A program made the translations under genes and the position numbers. From Thuidium tamariscinum (taxonomy: Eukaryota; Streptophyta; Bryopsida; Hypnales; Thuidiaceae), in contig OX344753.2 of assembly GCA_947034885.2 (NCBI GenBank), forward strand, positions 16,182,001 to 16,246,000: a stretch of 64,000 nt of DNA, in the 5' to 3' direction. Shown here one piece after another: positions 22,001 through 34,222 of this stretch; position 1 is the stretch's first letter, and each line of letters opens with the position of its first letter. The notes beneath the pieces are model-generated. The model saw only the letters and a list, made by a program, of their open reading frames with translations, was not told the DNA's origin and did not search any database.

Positions 22001-24817
22001 TTACGCACTGACGACCTCAGATTCAGCTGGTTCAGCCTTGGCCTCTGCATCACCTGAATCTTCTTCCAGATCAAGAGTAGCATCGAAACCAAAGTCTTGC
22101 CCAGGCTCAAATACAGTGTTCAATTCGTCCGCAGTTTTGTCAGTTGCCAGACTCTTCTTGGCATTAATCCCTTCCTGTTCCACAACAACCACAACAGCAA
22201 AAAAAAGACATTAGCAATGAGAAAACCTATGGCAACTGGGCCCTAACACAAACACGAATACCGTTTCTGAGATGCAACCCAAAAGAATTGCCTGATTCAA
22301 GTCATATTTATTTGTTTATTTATTTATAAACAAATGGACACGTTTCATTGATGAATTCAAGTCATATTTTGATTACCTTCTCAACATACTCAACCAAAAC
22401 CGTCCGCACTATTTCCTCAATCACGAACTTTCGCACCCGTGCCACTCCCATCATGTTCATCAACACGCTTGTGGGCACCTGTTCACGAGCCAGACTCGGT
22501 CAAATTGGACACGGAATCACAGTTCAAAATGGACCATGCGGAGAAAAGAAGCAAGCCTCGGAGTACGAGCACAGCTTGAATTTAGGGAAGGTAAACCTTC
22601 TAAGAATTCAAGAATTCTATGCGTAGTGAAGAGAACTTACAATAGAGGTTTTCCCTGGTAGTCAAATTGGAAGAGAGGCAGACGAAACCACACAAGATCA
22701 GTCTCCTTGGCTTAGGAATGTGAGAATATCATGCACAATAGATTCTCTAAAAAGTATACTAGCGGGCATACCAGGCCCTCCAGTCTAGAAGAAGGCCAAC
22801 CGACAAGTCACTGTTTATTCTTGACAGGTAAAATCAGGTTGTAGAAAGCATTCAAGGACTAGGAACTCCGTTCAGATTGATCATTCGGAATCACAGTAAT
22901 TCAAAAAAATTGTAGAGCTTGGCTACGAAAATGTTACCTCCTTTGGCTCTGCGAAACCCAGGCACTGGTGGAGCATTCTTAGCAAGACCTCTCACCACGG
23001 TGTCAAAGGCCCTCTGCGTATCTTTTCCTGACAAATCCACCCTCACCTGCATCCTCAACAAAAACCAACCTATATACTAAATAAAACTTGAATCCATACT
23101 TCAACTATGAAGCTAAATCGTGGAATACACCAACATATCATCCAGTTTTAACGTGCTTCAGGATCCCCGGCTCTGAACATTTCAATCAAGAGAATGAATG
23201 GAAGGCGACTGGCACTGATTCTTACTCGAAGCTTCTGATCTTGAGGAGGTTGAGCTTCGATGCGGGCATCTTTGATCAACGATAATGAGCTCTTGCTAGT
23301 TAGCGGAGCTGCCCCATCACAACACATGTTTTTAGGACATGCTCATCTGGTATAGGCAAGACTAATACACTAAGTCTTTAGTTTATTTGATTGAAGCCCT
23401 AAACTTGATTAAAGAGGACGACGCAATGACCTAAACAATGAGCGTGCAGAAACTAGAACAGAAACCTCATAGTACCTTTCAAAGGCAAGGATGACACCCT
23501 ATAATGACATAGAGGATTTGCACCAACAATAGCAACCAATCACTTTAAAGAACTAGGGATTAAACTCCCATCACCATTTTCTAAAAATGTCAACCTACAC
23601 TAAATAAGAATCTGTTCAGTATGAATGAACACAAAGATTCGAGATTAAACAAGTGAAGGCTTCGGATTCCAATAATAACAGACATACCTTGGCTGATATC
23701 AGAAGGGTTTTGAGAAGATTTATACTCGTACTTAACAGCACGAGGTTGGACTGGTCCTCGTTGGGGTTGTAGACGGCTTTGACGTTGGATCCTGTTTCCA
23801 AGGTGACAAATCAGACCTAATAACGGTGCAAATCGTCTTATAAGGTGATGTATGCAACCCAGACATATTTACTGAGTGACGGTCCAGAGAAAAAAGGTGC
23901 ACCAATCAATCACTAATTCATAAGCACATTGGTTACTTTCTTGCTAGATGGGATCATAATCAAGTAAAGTAGTTCAATTCAACTAATTTCACATTCCAAG
24001 GTAATCCCGAACCAGAGGACATGATCAACCGCGTTTCACAACCTTGGATGAAAGACGCCATTGCCCTCAATCACTTAAACCAGAAGATTGTTATTACCTC
24101 AAGATCGGAGCTCCGAAGAGTGCTGATGAAGCTCTTCCACATCTGCATCGAGGAGAAGCAAAGGCACTACTGTGAAATCCACCAGCTTCTCCAGAAATCC
24201 AAAGCTGCAAGGACAGTCGCAGGTAAATTGTATTACAATCAATTCAATTGCAATTGATTACAAGGTACCATCATATAATAACCCAGATAATTTCAATAAC
24301 AGAGGCTCTACTTACATCCATCAATAACCAATTCAAAACATTCACGCCACAGAAACGACGGTGCCACAGTTCTCCAGGACTGCACAAATTCCTATACAAT
24401 TCGGAGAACACCGCGTTGCCTTCAATGGCCATAAGAAATCAAGACCTAATGAACAGAAGCAGACAATCCACGTGATTTTGGGCTTCAAACAAACGAATCG
24501 AAAAGGTGGGCTTTGCACAATGACATCGTCGTTTCAAGTATTCCCCAAATTCGGGACAGTCTCAGCATAAAATCAAGAGTCGATTCCCAATTTGAAGCCA
24601 TTCTTGAACCAGAAGAAGTCTCTTGAAGGCGCAGATTGGCAGGTGGAATTGAGGCCCAGAAAAGAAGATAAGGTGCAGAGTATTCGCAAGCATTCTACGA
24701 CCCAGAATGCGGATTCTGGAGTTGCAGAGATTGGGCGCATTGGAAGCTTACTGCGGATGAAGGAGCTTGTTGAAGAGCCGCGCTTGTTGTCATCGCCATC
24801 GGCATCGCCATTGCCAT
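22001..24817 (-). CDS. Trigger-factor N-domain-like protein, plastid-type (8 exons)
   Basis: Predicted 239-residue protein related to the short plant trigger-factor-like proteins (Arabidopsis At2g30695 type), which carry the ribosome-binding/chaperone N-domain without the PPIase and C-terminal domains. Exons, 5' to 3' on the minus strand: 24752-24817, 24098-24204, 23688-23791, 23226-23269, 22938-23046, 22641-22654, 22377-22478, 22001-22174; all use GT-AG and phases agree. Residues 1-57 are rich in Ala, Ser and Arg (start MAMAMPMAMTTSAA), like a plastid transit peptide. The domain runs from about residue 108 (VRVDLSGKDTQRAFDTV) through the signature GFRRAKGGK at 137-145 and VPTSVLMNMMG at 149. 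The tail is acidic (FEPGQDFGFDATLDLEED). Known for the family: co-translational folding at plastid ribosomes; targeting here is inferred. In-frame ATGs at 24877 and 24862 could lengthen the N-terminus, but the Met-rich start at 24817 fits a transit peptide better. Confidence 0.85.
22641..22654 (-). other. 14-bp micro-exon of the trigger-factor-like gene
   Basis: On the minus strand the 14-nt exon lies between the acceptor CTACCAG and the donor GTAAGT. It completes a glycine codon split across the preceding intron and adds Lys-Thr-Ser-Ile. This restores the conserved order GFRRAKGGKTSI-VPTSV and keeps the frame; without it the upstream phase-1 exon and downstream phase-0 exon do not join in frame. 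Confidence 0.8.
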
Positions 24818-25040
24818 TGTTGAAGCTCGTCGGGGAATTGAGAGCGTGTCTCCCTCGCACATGAACTGACAAAGCAAACCGGAAACCTATCCAGTTCTAG
24901 TTGCTAGTTTTAGTGGCATTTTTATTTTTATTATTCATTTTTGACTTGAAGAATTTGGCATGGTTGAGGGTACCAATTCTAGTAAATTTTGCAATAACAT
25001 TTATCTATTACTTTGCAATAACATTACAAAGTTTATCTAT

Positions 25041-25646
25041 TTTAACCCCTAAGTGTTCACACTCATTTGCAAATTGATGATTTCACAAAAATCATCATAA
25101 AGTACTATTGAGAAGAATATTTTGGAACTAAGATGCAAATAAAAGTTGTAGAATTTGAGTTTTAGATTTTAGATTTTTGAATTTTATATTCTATCCATAT
25201 CGTTAGATTCACCAATGTCATCACCAATTTTTTTTCTATAAAGTTTGAAAGGGAAGATTCAAAATTCCTTCAAAATTCAACAAGTAAAATATTGTTATTT
25301 TTTGAGTAACTTTTGTTGGAATGGATTTGAAATGAGGTTCTCTTGACATAGTGATTTTTTGGGAATTTTTGTGATCTTCGATATCGTCACCTCATTTTTT
25401 GCAATTCAAAATTTGAACTAGATTCAATACAATTTTGACTTTATCAACAACTTGACATACTTCCACATTTGTAATTTTGAAAAAAATACTCTAGTAACAC
25501 CAAATCCAATCTTTGAATATGTCAACAACTTTGTAGGTATATTTAAAAATTAGGATGACTTTCATTTGAGTTGTAATGAGAATGATATTTGATTTTCAAT
25601 CTGTACATTGTCTAGAATTTGGATGTAGAAACCCACCAAGGTTAAA
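25041..25646. mobile_element. Fold-back/MITE-like element, family K copy 2 (reverse)
   Basis: It starts TTTAACCCCTAAG and ends near GGTTAAA. Internally it is the reverse complement of 938-1511 over most of its length, with moderate divergence. It lies about 220 bp upstream of the trigger-factor-like start codon. Confidence 0.5.
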
Positions 25647-27011
25647 CATGCATCACAACAAATTTTAATATCCTACAAAATATTTAATATTTTGCAAGGA
25701 TGAGTTAGCCTTGTAGTCTATGAACAAGAAAAAGAAGAAAGAACTCCAATCTATTTCTCATCCCTTGGAGCCTAAATCTATTTTTGAATTTTTGCATATT
25801 TATGTTTATATTTTTTTAAATATTTATTTTTCTTTCATCAAATTCATCATTCAATAAAAAAGTGTGATTTTAAAAAAGCCAAATATTAGTTAGGATGAAT
25901 GGAAAGTTCTACGGTTAAATAAGATCCTTTGAACTTTTTTTCATCATTTACAATTAGAAAGTTGAAGTTCTAAGAACCAACCCTTTTTTTTTGGGCAATA
26001 TGGTGCCAGAAAGCACCATTTCAAAAAAAAATCTTCTTTTCGCCATAAAAGTATCGAAAAAAGTAACCTTTTTTCGCTAGAAATTTACCATTTTTATGAA
26101 AATCGTGGATGAAATCACCAAATTTAGATGATAAAGTGTATGAATATAACTATAAAGTATTTTTTAGTGCAAAAGTTGGATGAATGTAGAAATACAATGC
26201 TTCACCAAATTTTAAATGATCGCCATGTTGGCACTTTCTCAAAAAGCAAAAAAAAAGGGCTGCTAAGAACTAATTGTCAATATTTGCTTGGACCTCCTAC
26301 CATTGGAATAAGTCTCAAAGATTGAGTTAAAGCTAAAGGTAAAAAAGGAGCTTTCCATTAGAGCAAGTTGCTTCAAATCTATGGTTGGTAGAATTTTGTA
26401 GTATAGACATGTAGTTTTAATTCTATTGTAGTGAATAAAGTAGTTGTTAATGACTCTATGGGCAAGGCTCTAATATAGATGTTGAAATTATAAGGCCCAA
26501 TAACTTTTGTCTTGATAATATGGCAAAGATTGTGCATAAAAGTGTCTTGATCCTATAAATCCTAAAATTTGTTTCCTTGTTTGAAATAGCCCATCAAGTA
26601 GATCCTTGAGGTTGTTTAGCTTTGTGTTTCCATTTAATATGGATTAGAAATTGGAAGGATTAATAATGGCAAATGAATCTAAAGAATAAAAGTTGGCATG
26701 AATTAAAAAGCTTATTCATCTTGAGTCCTATTTGAACTCCTCATGATCTAAATTGGGGGTACTTCGAAAATGGGTCAAAACTGCCAAAAATTTGAGCAAA
26801 ATTCTTTTTTCATTTTTTCTTGAGATTAGACAGAATGTAATGATAGCATATTGAGTTACGCATTGAGAGTGAGCACTTAAAAAAATAAATTAAAGATTAA
26901 TTGATGGCATGGTTTAGGAGATATTTAAGTTTGAAGCTTTATTTGGTGAATAAAAATATAGAGCATTGCGCTTTCAAGGAGCATGTCTTTGTGAGATTAT
27001 TTTGAAATTAT
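25647..27011. other. AT-rich intergenic stretch
   Basis: No gene or clear structured repeat was found. Confidence 0.45.
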
Positions 27012-27275
27012 CATTAGATGTTTTTTCAAGGATTAGAAGATTGTTTTAGGCCCATTTTCAATGTTGGAAACAATCAAAATTAAAAATAATAAAATAATAA
27101 TTTTTAAATAATTTTTATCCCAAAAGAATTCTAAATTTTTAAATTTTTTTTAAATTATTATAAATTTGACGTGGTAGTCTCTTGGCCATGTCAGATCATA
27201 GATGTAGGAGAGTTCTTTAACATCTTCACAATTGAGCACTCATAGTCTTCTAACTAGTAGAAAAAACATCTAATG
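27012..27275. mobile_element. MITE, family B copy 4 (diverged)
   Basis: It is bounded by CATTAGATGTTTTTTC and a near complement GAAAAAACATCTAATG. It has the family B plan: AT core, then a subterminal block with GTCTCTTGGCCATGTCAGAT, which is comparable in reverse order to the other copies. Confidence 0.5.
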
Positions 27276-27474
27276 TCCATTTTTGTACTCAATGAAAGAT
27301 AAGAAAGTAGAAATTGTACATGTAAAATTTTACAACATTAGAAGCATTTTTCAATTCATGGTACAACTTGCAATGCATGTAGGCACTAAAATGACAAAAT
27401 TTGTAAGTAATATAAGAATGGGACACTTTTATTCTCTTTAAAAATCCTTGAATCTATCCCTTTAAGGTAGATTT

Positions 27475-28184
27475 GAGTGATTGCAAGAAACAGACTATTT
27501 TCTATCACATCGCATATTAATCTAGTTTTTAGCCATAATTTTTACATTTTACCTCCAAATGACTGAAGATTTATAGAGAAGGTACCGAAGACTATCATAT
27601 ACCTTACCTAATTAATTCATAATTTTCAAAAATAGTGTACTATCCAAAAATAGACCCTAGTCAAGATATCACAATTGCCAATTTAGTACTCTAAAAAATG
27701 AATTTTGAGGTGAAATTTAGATGAAGTGGTCTTCTAGTAGACTTGTAGCTAATGGCTACAGGAATTTTGAAAATAATTAATTTTGTGTGGTGTGGAAGTC
27801 TACAAGGTGAGCTTCTTTCTACTTGAATTTTGAAACATACAAAACTTTATTTTTATGTATTTTTTAGTGAATGACCATTTCTATAGAATTGTTACAAATG
27901 GACAATTTTTATTTTTTGTATTCACTTATTTTTACTATTTTAAACTAATTTAAACATTAAAGCACCTATTTTCTTAAAGTTTGGCACTTTTCAAATTTTC
28001 CCACTTAGAGAATTTTTCTATGTGGTTCCTTCCCTGGGTACCTTCAATCATCTTAAAGGTGTATACTTAAGTCATACTTTTAAAATTTTAAGAAAATAGT
28101 TTAAAATTTTTGAAGTACTCTAGAAAAAGTCATGAGTACTTTTGCAAAATGCAACAAATAGGACAAGTGTTCTTACGATCACCC
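27475..28184. mobile_element. DNA element, family F copy 1
   Basis: The terminal inverted repeat is GTGATTGCAAGAAAC at the left and a degenerate GTGTTCTTACGATCACCC at the right. The interior near 27985-28070 (GCACTTTTC ... CTTAGAGAATTTTTCTA ... GGTACCTTC) is the reverse complement of 46090-46165 in copy 3. The element is about 710 bp and non-coding. Confidence 0.5.
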
Positions 28185-28354
28185 ATCTAAACTTTTTGAA
28201 GTAAGCAAAAATCACATTTGTGGACTAACTTTTTACTCCATGCCCAAATTGACCCCCCACGATGAGTTAATTTATCTAGGAATTTGATGAACCTACTACC
28301 ATCAAATTCATTACACAATTTCTTTTAGATATCCACCCATGTGGCTAAAAAAAC

Positions 28355-29740
28355 TTCTTCAAAAATCACTTTTAAAAAAAATCAAAACTTGAAATTGATT
28401 ATTTAGATTTATAAATATGTGGAAAGATTTGAATCATTTCATTCTAACTAATGAGATGAAAGTTATCGTAATTTTAGTTTGTGGGTAGTTTGTAGGAAGT
28501 TATGGAATGTCTATTCTAATATAAACTTCAAAGTCCTTTATTTAATTCAATTTTTAATATATTTGAATTAAAAAAAATACTAGTTATATATTGTTTATTA
28601 CAGCATTACATTACAACCATTGGGATTGGCATTTCTAAATCTATAAATAAACAATTAACAATTTAGTATTTTGAATCATTCTCTACTTCTTTCCACTTAC
28701 TATTTTTTTCCTACATGTGTACAATTCCAAATGATTTGGAAATTTTCAAGCACATAGCCAACTTGAATTGAAGAACAAATTCAAAGAGTTACAACCATGT
28801 TGGACATTTTTTCATACAAAAGTAGCCTTCTCAAGTATACCTGCTCAAATTTTCGCAGTGGTAAGAAAATGATTTTTATACCTTCAAACACTATATCTTG
28901 CAATCTATACAATAGAAAATTATGAAATCTTTTCTACATCTTTTCACATGAGTTTACTAAAAAAATCCTATGATTACATTTGTTAAAATCTTTTTTTCCT
29001 TCTAATTTTTGATATATAATATTCCTAGAAATGATAATTTTGAATCAGTTTAATTTGGTGAAAACATCGTTAAAAACCTTTAGCGATTAAGATCATTTGG
29101 ATCATAAGATCATAAGATCATAAGATCATCATCATGATTAAGATCATAAGATCATCATATGCACAACATGTAAAAAGAAAAGTAGAAGGAAGTAAAAAAT
29201 GATTTAAAATACTCAATTATTCAAAATTTATTTATGAAATTAAAAAATGTCAATCCCAACGGTTGTAAATATATTGTAGTACACAATCTACAAGGGCCAT
29301 TTTTGTTTTTGTTTTTTTTTCAAAAATATTGAAAATTGAATTGATTAAAGACTTCTTAGTTTATTGTAGCATAAAGAATCTATAATTGCGTGCAACGTAA
29401 AACTCCTTGTAACTTTCATCTTATTAATTAGAATGGAATGATTTAAAGATTTTTTTTCACTTTCCATATATAAAAATCTCAAAAGAAAATTTCAAATTTT
29501 AGTTTCTTAAAAAATTGATTTTCTTAGATATATCCATATTACTTGAGTTTAGAAGAAAAAAAACATACCATGCATGAACTTAAGCATGTAGTCAAAAGTT
29601 TTGAAATTTTTTGGGCCTTAAAGATATTCTTCATCTACATGTGTAAAAAGTTTTAAAAAAATACCACAATTTATAGCAAGTTGTTTAAAAATCAAGGTTG
29701 CCAAAAATGCAACTTGGTTCTTTAGGAATTAATAGATGAA
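28355..29740. mobile_element. Large fold-back element, family E copy 4 (degenerate)
   Basis: The left segment (about 28380-28760) and right segment (about 29200-29540) are imperfect inverted copies: CATTCTAACTAATGAGATGAAAGTTA against its complement region, GGGATTGGCATTT against AAATGTCAATCCC. The right end reads CTTGGTTCTTTAGGAATTA, as in other E copies. A GATCATAA microsatellite lies near its centre. The edges are approximate. Confidence 0.45.
29099..29158. repeat. Short tandem repeat of GATCATAA
   Basis: Several consecutive copies of GATCATAA/GATCATCAT sit near the centre of the large fold-back element. Confidence 0.85.
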
Positions 29741-29869
29741 TTTGGCAATTTGAAATTTTAATGAAGTATTTGCATAGAAGTATTATGTATAGTTCTTTCA
29801 ACTCTTGTATACAATAAATATATATTAGATGTAAGTTTTGGTGAGGTATCTCATTGTAAAATGTAAATG

Positions 29870-30592
29870 GATGATTGCAAGAAACACTTTTTTTTTTTTG
29901 TTGCCTTGACCTCCAATAGGTAGTTTTTTGCTCATAACTTTTGCATCTTTAATTTTTTTGGCTTCAAATTTACAATAAAGGCACACACAAAAGTTTTAGA
30001 TGTTGTGTAATTTTTCAATATTTTCAAATTAGTTTACTATTTTGAATTTGCCCTCAATTGGGTGTCTATTGTAGCCATTTTTGGAGATTTTAGTCCTATT
30101 TTTGACCCAAAAATCTGAATTTGAAGCTACAAATTGGATAAGTTGGAGGTCCACTAACATTACAAGGATTGGTGATGAGTTCATACAAAAATGGCAACAT
30201 GTCGGTTGCACATACATCATACGGGGTCAAAGTGAACTTCCTTTACGCAAAGGCTACGAAGAGGGAAAATTTTGTCTAAAAAAATGAATTAAAAAAAAAA
30301 TTGGTTTTTTGAGTTTTTTTTTAATTACAAAAAATGAAAGGCCCATGTACCCTTTTTCTGCTATTTTTTGCTACTAGTGACATTTGTAGTATTTTGTAGC
30401 AGTCTATAGTAGTGTATAGTATTATATAGTACTAAATTGACAATTGAGATCTGTAGGCGTCCTAAATCAACAATTCAGATTTGCAAGGTGCTCTGTTGAC
30501 AATTGGTACTAGTAGTATCGAATAGTAGTGCTAGTCCTATGGCGAAAAAATGAGTTTTTGAGACAAAAATGTGAAGAATTTCTTGCAATCAT
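29870..30592. mobile_element. DNA element, family F copy 2
   Basis: It is bounded by ATGATTGCAAGAAACAC and the complementary TTTCTTGCAATCAT. At about 723 bp it is close to the other F copies. The interior includes the inverted word pair GAATTTGAAGCTACAAATTG / AATTTGCCCTC and short direct repeats of TAGTAGT. No transposase frame is visible. Confidence 0.5.
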
Positions 30593-31628
30593 TAAATTCT
30601 ACAAATTGTATAGTGTGATTTTTTGACAAAGTATTGAGAAGTAGACTTGTGTACAAATATATTTCGAGGCATGTTAGATTTGATTGTGAAGTTTTACTTC
30701 ACAAATGCACGTGTTTTGGGTAGAGCATTGACATGGATGAAGCCATATACAAGAGTTGTGAACTAGAGATTTGTTTTCAAATATCTTGATTAGTATTTGT
30801 TTGGATAGATTTAGTATGATAAATGAATAATTTGAATCTTTTTTATAACTTCATTGTTTCTTTGCATGTTGTGAGCGCTCCTAACTCCACCCTCGAGCTA
30901 AGAGTTTTTCACACGGGTCCTGTGTCTAATTGAGTTTTCTTTCTAATTGGGTGAAAAAGAAAGCCTTCCAAGCAATGAACTCTTTTAGTCACGTCTTTTA
31001 AGTTTTTTTCTAATCTAATTTCGTGGTTATCTATTCTAAAATTCAACCTAACGAGGCCCTGCTCTATTCTATAGTTGTGCCTAAATCTAATTCCAAGTGT
31101 TTGGTAAAAGGAAACTTAACAGTAAAATAATGAGAATGAAAATCAAATGTGAGCGGTTTACCTCCTCTGCGTAAATCTCCATGGTCCCGTCGTCAAACAT
31201 CATCATGTGTAAATATTCCCCTACGACCTCGCTATCGAAATCATCCCGACTCTCCATCTAATCCATAGTAATTTCCCACAACTGTTGGTAAATTTTATCC
31301 TAATTAAGAGAAACCACTGAAAGTTATGTAGGTTCAAGTTAATTGAACATTCCCTCTTCAATTCCTAACTTATTGGTAATTGGAAAATGTCACAATATTT
31401 TGAATCTACTAAATAGTTCGGATGATTAATGGAAATCCTATCTAATTGTTAGTATTATTATTCTTTGATTAATTGAATTAGCAAATTAATTGAATTACAA
31501 ATTTATCTAATTTTAAGAATTAAATTTCACCTAATTCCGAAGTAATGAGTTGTTCTTTTGTCTTCTTTCTTAGAATTAAAATGTCATTACCAAACCTAAC
31601 TAATTCAATTTCTTGGTAATTCCTAACG

Positions 31629-31893
31629 AAATTGGTTGTCAATTAGTTTGGCTTTTTAGAATTAATTTAAATAAAGAATTGCAACCAAATTTTTTATAAT
31701 CTAATTAATTTTAATTTCTTTTAAATTCCTAAGAAATTGGTTGTCAATTTGTCTTTTTTAATTTGGCTTATTAGGATTAATTTGAATAAAGAATTGCAAC
31801 CAAATCTTTTATAATCCAATTAATTTTAATTTCCTTAAAATTCCTAAAGAAATTGGTTGTCAATTTGTTGTTTTCCTTTTGGCTTATTAGGCC
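31629..31893. repeat. Tandem repeat inside the LTR-type element, unit about 115 bp
   Basis: Just over two head-to-tail copies share AAATTGGTTGTCAATT, AATAAAGAATTGCAACCAAAT and TTAATTTTAATTTC in order. The unit is AT-rich and non-coding. Confidence 0.75.
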
Positions 31894-32439
31894 TAATAAA
31901 ACAAAACTAACAAAATCCAAACCTTCTAAGAATCTAATAGCCAAAGAATGTAGAACATTCCAAAAGACCGAGAACAATTTCAATAGTGTTATTCCAAATA
32001 AATGGATTTTTTATTCCCAAAGGTCAACCCCCAAGAATAAAGAATCCCTCTCTATAGTGTTATTCCAAGGAAATTAGTTTTTTAATCTAATTTGTCACGG
32101 TTAGGAATCTCACAACCTTAATCTTCTTCCTAGTTCTCTTTGTTTCTCATTTTCGTTGTGCAAAGGTTGTTGCAATATTTGTAGATGAAAGTTTGGCTAT
32201 GGCGGTTAGATGCGGAGGATTTTGATGGAATTTGTTGATGTTGTAAGTATTGGATTTTTTAACCTTGAATTGAGTTTTGGAGGTGTGTGAGTCCTTCACA
32301 ACTTCCTCTACTTGGTCAAAAATCCAATTTTTATAGCTTCAACTTTGAACAATAAAAAGTGTTAGTGATGAGTGACTTACTTGGAGTGTTTAAGTGAGTT
32401 GATGTGTGAGTTGGTTTGGTTGTCTTTTTTTTCTTCTTC

Positions 32440-32650
32440 CTGCACTCCCTGGACTCCCAGCCCTTGTCCCGCAGCGGCCCAGCCACGTGGCCGGACCGGA
32501 CTGGTCGGACCCCCTTTGCCGCCCCATCAACGCCCGCCACGTGGCGAGGCGTGATTGGCCTGGTGGGGGGGAGAGAGGGGAGGCTTGTTTACTGTCTGCT
32601 CAGACTGACTGGCCTTCGGCTGGCTGGCCTTCGGGCTGGCTGGCCCAAAC
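32440..32650. other. GC-rich block inside the LTR-type element
   Basis: About 200 bp of strongly GC-rich sequence with two CCACGTGGC palindromes (near 32482 and 32538) and repeated GGCTGGCTGGCC / CTTCGG words. Open frames run through it in several phases simply because stops are rare; none resembles a protein family. Confidence 0.5.
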
Positions 32651-33406
32651 TGATTTTTGGTTTTTTCAGATTTTTTCTAAAAGAACACAACTAACTAATC
32701 AAGACTAACTTACGTTTTTGACGAAAACTAAACTAATAATTCTAACACAAAGACACTATAAAACTATAAGAACACGTACTTGGGGGATTATTTGGATACC
32801 TTGACTAGCCAAATAGAGATTTTATCCCACCGACTCTAGTCCTTCATCAAAACATAGCAATATCTTTAAAATGCAACGGGGGAATGATAAAGAGAATGGT
32901 TCAAGTGAGTTATTAGCTCATCTTGACTCTACTAATACCCAATGCTTTGATGGTCTATTCCCCGACTGATTCTTTTACCAAAGAGGTTATTTGAATTGGT
33001 GACTAAATTTCCTTGGTTGTGAGAATTGTAGGGGGTTCAAAGCTTCGCCGTATGAGATTTAGAGGAATAGTATTTTGAGACTTTATCCGCAAAAGGTGGT
33101 ACACATGACAGTGTTTAACCAAACTTTCACATTAAGTTTTCAAAATTTCTAATATTTTAATGTTTCGTAGTCAAAGGAGGTACACATGACAGTGTTTAAA
33201 CCGAACTTTGATGCTCCACACTCAAATTTTCCGTTTGAAGTAGATGGCAAAGGTTTGAGGTTGAACCTCTAACACATGATTACAAAATGAGAGTTAGTTG
33301 AAGGGGCCCTAAGCCTTCAAAATTTCACTACAAAACATAAAAGAACTTGGCCAAGATCTTTGGTCCAAGTAGTGCTCCAGCCACGCCGGTAGAACCTAAG
33401 CGAAAT

Positions 33407-33512
33407 AACAAAGTGTCGGTGTGAGAAATAAGGGTACTGGCAACTTCGAGGGGGGCCCTTATATACTCGTGGTCGGGCCCCTCTCGGTAATTGCCAGTGA
33501 AAACACTTTGTT
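33407..33512. repeat. Stem-loop surrounding a TATA-like core inside the LTR-type element
   Basis: Nested inverted pairs, outer to inner: AACAAAGTGT with ACACTTTGTT, ACTGGCAA with TTGCCAGT, and CGAG..GGGGCCC with GGGCCCCTCTCG. The loop holds TTATATACTCG. The position would suit the promoter or R region of an LTR. Confidence 0.5.
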
Positions 33513-34190
33513 ACTTCCTACCCTAAACAACCCTAATGTAATTCCAAAATATTAGTTGTTTAATGGTGGAAATTTCTAAAAACACCCCCATTTTGTCAAA
33601 GAAATCTTGGCCAAATCAAATCCAAGATCTTAACCCAAAATATTTTGGAATTAACCCTAATCTACGTAGATATTTTGCAAATTAATCCAAAGTCATTTCG
33701 AAAATTGTCTTTCTTTAGCCCAAAGATGGCTTTTTACACAAGAAAGAGATCTTGACCAAATCCAATGTTTGATTTTCCAAGAGATATTTCCAAAATCACT
33801 TTCAATTAACCGCAATTAACGATTAAAAAGTCAAACTAAGAGCTGACCCTCTCTATCTTTTAGGGAACAACTCGAAACGGAAAACCGTCTGCGTCATTGT
33901 CTTCAGAAGACCCCAATTAGCCTCAAGACCCCTTACCCCTCACTCCTAGGCCATTTGCGCGCCCAAATTGGAATTACGGTAACTCCAATTAAAAGTCAAA
34001 AATCTAACTTTTAGGATTTGCGCAATTTGATGAATCTGTCAGGCCAGGGTCGTTAGGAATGTCCGTGAGAGTAAGGAATGACTCCTTATTTGCGACAATC
34101 GGACATCATTCGCTCCTGATACACCGGTCAACCCGCCGCCAACTTGTAACTTCCAGTGAATTTCGATGTCGATGCCGGTTTTGGTAGTTG

Positions 34191-34222
34191 GGAATGTCGG
34201 AATGTCGGAATGTCGGAATGTC
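34191..34222. repeat. Tandem repeat, four copies of GGAATGTC
   Basis: Four exact consecutive copies of the 8-bp unit lie inside the LTR-type element. Confidence 0.9.

Noticed and set aside
32331-32708. Overlapping open frames of 60-100 codons in several phases
   Set aside because: They coincide with a GC-rich block where stops are rare; frames overlap on both strands and none resembles a protein family.
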